Of a stretch of DNA of 64,000 bases, positions 60,801 to 64,000 are shown piece by piece. Source of the stretch: Aerococcaceae bacterium zg-1292 (lineage in GTDB: Bacteria; Bacillota; Bacilli; Lactobacillales; Aerococcaceae); contig CP065955.1 of the NCBI GenBank assembly GCA_016126655.1, positions 1,223,001-1,287,000 on the forward strand, read 5' to 3'. The notes under the pieces are model-generated. The model saw only the letters and a list, made by a program, of their open reading frames with translations, searched no databases and was not told the DNA's origin. The first letter of the stretch is position 1; each line of letters opens with the position of its first letter. A program made the translations under genes and the position numbers.

Positions 60801-63366
60801 TGGTAGAAGTCGCCTCACCAATTTTTTTACCATTTTGGTAAAGTTCAACACGGTGTGCATTCGTAAACACATCTACTTTAACTTTACCATTTTGTTTAAC
60901 AATTTCCTTATCATTCCAAGTTGACATTAAACTTAAGGTGTAATCATCATCTTTCCACATACTACGGTACAACCAATAGGTATCTTTCGGGAAACCTGCT
61001 GTATCAAGGATACCAAAGTAACTTGAATTAGGCATTACACCTTTACCCGTTACAGAACCTGAGCTAACGCCATTCCATGGTGTTGGTTCACCAATATAGT
61101 CAAACCCCGTCCAAACATAGATACCACCATTCCAATCATTTTCAACGACCCATTTCCACGCTTGGCTAGCAGAAGCACCCCAGCCAACACGAGCTTCATT
61201 ATTGTCATACTCTGACATTTGAAGTTTTTGGTTATCGCGACCAGTTGTACCATATTCACCACGACTATGTATCGCACTGGTTGTTTCGGAAGAGTAGACC
61301 TTCCAATTTGGATGTTTATCTAATTGTTGTTTCATCGTACGTGCATCTTTATAGTTGAAACCAACAATGCCACCCGCATCAATAATCGCTTGGTTAACCG
61401 CATCCAATTCGCCGATACGATTATTACCATTCGTTGCCGGTCTAGTTGGATCTGCTTCTTTAATCCATTGAACCAGTCGTTTAGCTACTTCACCAAAGTG
61501 TGAGGTATTACCAGTCGCCCCTTCAGAAACCTCGTTACCGATTGACCACATAATAATAGATGGATCATTTTTACCACGATTAATCATTGATTTAAGTGAA
61601 TACTCTGCCCAAGTCATGTCTGGTTTTGCATTTGCTAATGTTTTGGCATTTTGTTCACCTAATTTTTCATTGAAGAAACGCGCAAAATCTTTTGTGTTAC
61701 CATTTTTGTATCGATCCCAACCATCAAATGCTTCTTCAACAATTAAAAACCCTTGACGGTTCGCTTCATCAATTAAGGCGCGTGAAGTTGGATTATGAGA
61801 GGTACGAATTGAGTTAGCACCCATCTCTTTTAATAACTCTAACTGTCGTTTAATCGCATCTTTATTAGCAACAGCACCTAATGCACCATTATCATGGTGA
61901 TTATTGACACCTTTGAGTTTAATATATTTACCATTTAACGAAAATCCACGTTCACGGTCATAATCAAAATAGCGGAATCCATATGTCGTCTCATAAGTAT
62001 CTTTGACTTCTCCATTCACAGAAACCAGTGTTTTTACTTTATATAAATACGGATTTTCTAATGACCATAATGTTGGTTTGTTTACTGTTAAATCACTGAC
62101 AACATCCTGACTTGATTTTGCAGCGAGTGTTACAGTTTGTGCAGTACTTTCAGCAACTTTTTCGCCTTTATCGTTGATTAATTGATTGACCACAGATAAT
62201 ACTTGTTCACTGTCCGTATTATTAGTTACGTTGGCTTTAACATTTACGTCAACATCAGCATTTGCTTGTTCTTTTAATTGAGGTGCAGTCACTGTTACGC
62301 CATTATGTGAGACATGCACTTTGTCAGTAACGACCAAGCTGACATCACGATAAATACCACTACCGGAGTACCAACGGCTGCTTGGCGTCTCATTGGTAAC
62401 CTTAAGCGCAATTTGGTTTTCTGTTTTTCCATCGCGGTGTAAGTATTCGGTCAAGTTCATATTAAATGGCGAATAACCATTTTTATGTTCGCCTACTTTT
62501 TTACCATTGACGTAGACTTCTGTTGTCATGTAAGAGCCATCAAATGATAACGATAATTCTTTATTTAAATACTCTTTTGACAGAACAAAATTTTTGCGAT
62601 ACCACTGGGTACCTCCAGGATAGAATCCACTTTCTGCTTCATTTTTTGTTGAGGGTTCTTTTTCAATTGAAAAATCATTTGGCAAATCAATTAGACGCCA
62701 ATTACTCACGTCTAAATCTTCTTTTTCGCCGTCTACTACATCTCCGTTTGAAATGCGCCAGTTACGATTAAAATTCGTCTCACGTTGCCCTTTTGCGATA
62801 AGATTTAATTGCACGTCTTCTTTTTCAGAGCTGGTAACACCTTCATGTTTCTTCGCTTCTAAAGGTACGATGTCTTTAAAACTTTCTGATGGATTCCCAT
62901 CATGGTCATCTACTTGTTGTGTTGATTCTTCCTTTTTCGATTCGATAGATTCACTATCTTTTTTAGCTGTTTCTTTTTCAATTTGTGCGGCAGAGTTCTC
63001 TTCCTTAGTTTCTTTTATTTCATCGTTAGTAAGTGATTCTTCTGAAGGCTGACTTTCTTTTGCGGCTAATTCTTCGCCACCTTTTGCGTCATTATCTTCA
63101 ACCACAGTATCATTTGATTTAAGCTCAATGGCTTCTTCTTTCGCATCCTCTACCATTTCCTTTTCTTCAGTCATAGGAATGGGTTGTACTGCGTCTTCAT
63201 CAGCAACAATGGGAGGTACTACTTCTTCTGCTTGAACAGCAATCGTTTGGTTAATGATCCCAAAACCTACTAAAGCAGATACGACACCCGTACTTAGTTT
63301 TAATATTTTATACTTGCATGTTGATTCCATGCGATAAAATGCTCGACTATTTGGTTTGTGCTTCAT
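57844..63366 (-). CDS. Cell-wall-anchored GH2 beta-galactosidase (BgaA-like)
   Basis: 1840 residues from ATG 63366 (AGAGG 8 bases upstream). YSIRK-like basic signal peptide to about residue 46, then an acidic low-complexity stretch to about 190. GH2 sugar-binding, Ig-like and TIM-barrel domains (about 200-770) have acid/base Glu612 in SIGNEVSEG and nucleophile Glu694 in YSSETTSA. Next come DUF4982/invasin-like and bacterial Ig-like domains, a discoidin-like domain (about 1160-1310), and five tandem repeats of about 24 residues (1460-1581). A low-complexity spacer and the LPETG sorting signal at 1807-1811 follow. Order and motifs resemble pneumococcal BgaA, which trims galactose from host glycans; that role is inferred. 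Confidence 0.93.
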   Translation of the reverse strand: MKHKPNSRAFYRMESTCKYKILKLSTGVVSALVGFGIINQTIAVQAEEVVPPIVADEDAVQPIPMTEEKEMVEDAKEEAIELKSNDTVVEDNDAKGGEELAAKESQPSEESLTNDEIKETKEENSAAQIEKETAKKDSESIESKKEESTQQVDDHDGNPSESFKDIVPLEAKKHEGVTSSEKEDVQLNLIAKGQRETNFNRNWRISNGDVVDGEKEDLDVSNWRLIDLPNDFSIEKEPSTKNEAESGFYPGGTQWYRKNFVLSKEYLNKELSLSFDGSYMTTEVYVNGKKVGEHKNGYSPFNMNLTEYLHRDGKTENQIALKVTNETPSSRWYSGSGIYRDVSLVVTDKVHVSHNGVTVTAPQLKEQANADVDVNVKANVTNNTDSEQVLSVVNQLINDKGEKVAESTAQTVTLAAKSSQDVVSDLTVNKPTLWSLENPYLYKVKTLVSVNGEVKDTYETTYGFRYFDYDRERGFSLNGKYIKLKGVNNHHDNGALGAVANKDAIKRQLELLKEMGANSIRTSHNPTSRALIDEANRQGFLIVEEAFDGWDRYKNGNTKDFARFFNEKLGEQNAKTLANAKPDMTWAEYSLKSMINRGKNDPSIIMWSIGNEVSEGATGNTSHFGEVAKRLVQWIKEADPTRPATNGNNRIGELDAVNQAIIDAGGIVGFNYKDARTMKQQLDKHPNWKVYSSETTSAIHSRGEYGTTGRDNQKLQMSEYDNNEARVGWGASASQAWKWVVENDWNGGIYVWTGFDYIGEPTPWNGVSSGSVTGKGVMPNSSYFGILDTAGFPKDTYWLYRSMWKDDDYTLSLMSTWNDKEIVKQNGKVKVDVFTNAHRVELYQNGKKIGEATSTKYTTESGHTYRRFDSNNPYPTFMVGWQEGTLSVKGYDEEGNDITEMAKGRKSITTSYEAVALRTTTKHTEINADGTSLSYVEVDVVDRNGNIVTSSNQNIQFAISGPGKIVGVDNGNPADSSSYKANNRNAFHGKALVIVQSTREQGKITLTATADGLTSATQEISAKRLTSDETPFAESANVVKNYTVTAGQAIDLPSTVDVTMSNGEKQSKAITWTALSNEQLNTPGTYEISGMIDGQTTPIVAKVTVVKPIVAVENYSTTTTKNVVPALPAFLPAMDKQAKKVMDVPIKWNTKDVDFSQEGEVVVKGTTTVFGDEVTVQAIVKITGEAKQSENLARLAEDMPAFKNGYRIGDKITELSSPISDSLDRLNNGVKTNGSLEAERWTNWALRDRKDIDEFFLEMSWKNAHTFANLNLWHFTDNVFSRLPGDRNVRFEYWDEATSSWKTQEASNITQVSYLEGETPYGFITPVTTKKLRIWMKQAAPGKSIGLTEVEVLSHVEEKVKSNVAELASAKLGDQLVKFDENNTYTYKADEVKKLELKVKENGSATLVPVSDNEYHIVVKSEDGTQTKVYRLVRMAEEEDETPEVPETPEQPETPDESTINKELINQDKLDKLNDLINKQEDLILDKGLLDKDKLDKLVNLLEKDVAKVINKDLLNQDKLNQLINWLEKTDVDTPAINKDLLNKDKLKKLVDLLNKSDEATINKKLLDNDKLDKLIQLIEGQSQKPDAKSEIHHDAATNITVELTGEDVGRGLKLIAERVMENPFGDKLDKDLKGKVLDLYNISFVNAEGKVEQIKSKALITVPKDMAKKLLDTYYVATTGMAEKLPYETVGEFVKFKVSHFSYYALAYAAQEKQDNDKPSVVNPPQKEQPTDTTQPDDTNTTNKGGSTDKPTQDIEQSKESDTKDKEKEQAESESATDKNDNAKSDASNDEQQMMPAATMKKAEMLPETGENGAYLIFSAAALSILAGVGLVATGKKEF
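58620..58989 (-). repeat. Five tandem protein repeats in the beta-galactosidase
   Basis: The unit is about 24 residues: INK-LL-xDKL-xLI-LL-K (INKELINQDKLDKLNDLINK, KGLLDKDKLDKLVNLLEK, INKDLLNQDKLNQLINWLEK, INKDLLNKDKLKKLVDLLNK, INKKLLDNDKLDKLIQLIEG). It is strongly helical and charged. Copy number probably varies between strains. Confidence 0.85.
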
Positions 63367-63410
63367 ATTACATTCCTCTCTCTTTATCAAGATAAAAAAC
63401 TACTGACGAC

Positions 63411-63445
63411 CTAAAAAAATGGGCAGGCAACGGTTACCCGCCCAA
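63411..63445 (-). terminator. Terminator between the two surface-protein genes
   Basis: On the minus strand GGGCGGGTAAC pairs with GTTGCCTGCCC, followed by ATTTTTTTAGG, 10 bases after the stop of the next gene. Confidence 0.9.
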
Positions 63446-63452
63446 TTTAATT

Positions 63453-64000
63453 TTAATATTCAGCGTCTTCACGCTTAGTTGCGCCTATACCTAAACCTGT
63501 TAAAATCGATAGTGCTGCAGCACTAAAGATTAAGTAAGCATTGGCTTCACCTGTTTCTGGTAGCATTTCTGCTTTTTTAATCATTGCGGTTGAATTGTTT
63601 TGAACACCTTCATCTGACCGTTTTTCTTGGTCATCTGATAGATGGTTATCTTTTGTTTTTGAGCCATTTGTTTGATGACTGTCTGCTGCATCTGGCATCT
63701 CTGGAGCTTCATTCTCTGAAGTATTTGTACTACTAGATTGACTGTTATCAGTCGCGTCAGTCTTAGAGGTTTGACTATTATCTTGTGTACCGCTTTGTCC
63801 AGTTTGGCCTTTATTCGGCTTATTAGTGTCAGTATTTTGTCCACTATTTGGTGGGGTGGCACCAGATGGCTTATTATCATCATTCTGTTGGGTTGTATAA
63901 GCCAGTGCATAGTAACTAAAATGCGTTACTTTAAACGTTACAGAATCATCGTTCATTACATTTGCTAAACGTTCGGCCATGCCCGTAGTAGCGACATAGT
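63453..64000 (-). CDS. LPETG-anchored surface protein, C-terminal part
   Basis: The window ends inside this gene. The 182 visible residues end in a sorting signal (MLPETGEANAYLIFSAAALS, then basic tail). Upstream they read YVATTGMAERL and VTHFSYYALAYTTQQ, close to the corresponding part of the beta-galactosidase (YVATTGMAEKL, VSHFSYYALAYAAQ). A Gly/Ser/Thr/Asn-rich spacer lies between. The N-terminal function is outside the window. The two tails share a common module, so recombination or duplication between neighbours is likely. Confidence 0.88.
   Translation of the reverse strand, partial: YVATTGMAERLANVMNDDSVTFKVTHFSYYALAYTTQQNDDNKPSGATPPNSGQNTDTNKPNKGQTGQSGTQDNSQTSKTDATDNSQSSSTNTSENEAPEMPDAADSHQTNGSKTKDNHLSDDQEKRSDEGVQNNSTAMIKKAEMLPETGEANAYLIFSAAALSILTGLGIGATKREDAEY

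Overview
The window is chromosomal DNA of a low-GC Gram-positive bacterium of the order Lactobacillales. The evidence is LPETG-anchored surface proteins, a manganese-type inorganic pyrophosphatase, PyrR, the Prp protease beside an L27 that carries its cleavable leader, a BgaA-like cell-wall beta-galactosidase, a group-B-streptococcus Sip-like LysM protein, and strong AGGAGG ribosome sites. An Aerococcaceae or Carnobacteriaceae relative is plausible, but the sequence read by eye does not fix the genus. Most genes lie on the minus strand.

Layout. 1-4.5 kb: tail of pflA, then a LysR regulator divergent from an operon of an anion transporter and an archaeal-type phosphoglycerate-mutase-like enzyme. 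5-16 kb: ppaC, MFS-rimM-trmD, rqcH, pyrR, a DUF1904 protein, rhodanese-glucokinase-rhomboid-5-FCL, a patch of decayed mobile DNA (broken HicB antitoxin and integrase tail) and rplS. 16-29 kb: a MurG-like gene and the DNA-repair operon ymdB-mutS-mutL-msrB-ruvA-ruvB-queA, then a Gfo/Idh oxidoreductase and nth. 29-37 kb: lspA-rluD-like-DUF2786-methyltransferase, two lipoproteins, and HAD-ftsY. 37-39.4 kb: an IS1634-type insertion sequence flanked by a perfect 275-bp direct repeat. 39-49 kb: accessory region with a FabK-like reductase, a thioesterase, acetyltransferases, a YxlEFG-like ABC exporter with PadR and a broken DUF2812 gene, an XRE-controlled membrane operon with visible operators, a secreted nuclease and a LytTR-DUF3021 pair. 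49-57.6 kb: rplU-prp-rpmA, manA, a Sip-like LysM protein, a HAD phosphatase and an LmrCD-like heterodimeric ABC exporter. 57.8-64 kb: two consecutive LPETG surface proteins, the first a large GH2 beta-galactosidase.

How it works together. The minus-strand operons pack housekeeping functions: mismatch repair and Holliday-junction resolution, lipoprotein maturation, SRP targeting and ribosome biogenesis. The 40-49 kb region carries small transport/regulator modules of the kind that turn over between strains.

The most unusual feature is a dispersed repeat family filling the gaps between co-directional genes at about ten sites. Each unit has a conserved left box just after the upstream stop codon, a variable middle that often forms a hairpin, and a conserved right box that runs into the Shine-Dalgarno sequence of the next gene. 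Nearly all copies point the same way as the downstream gene, including the single plus-strand copy in front of the plus-strand MurG-like gene. I do not recognise this family. The second notable feature is the very long target duplication of the insertion sequence, which kept intact the genes on both sides.
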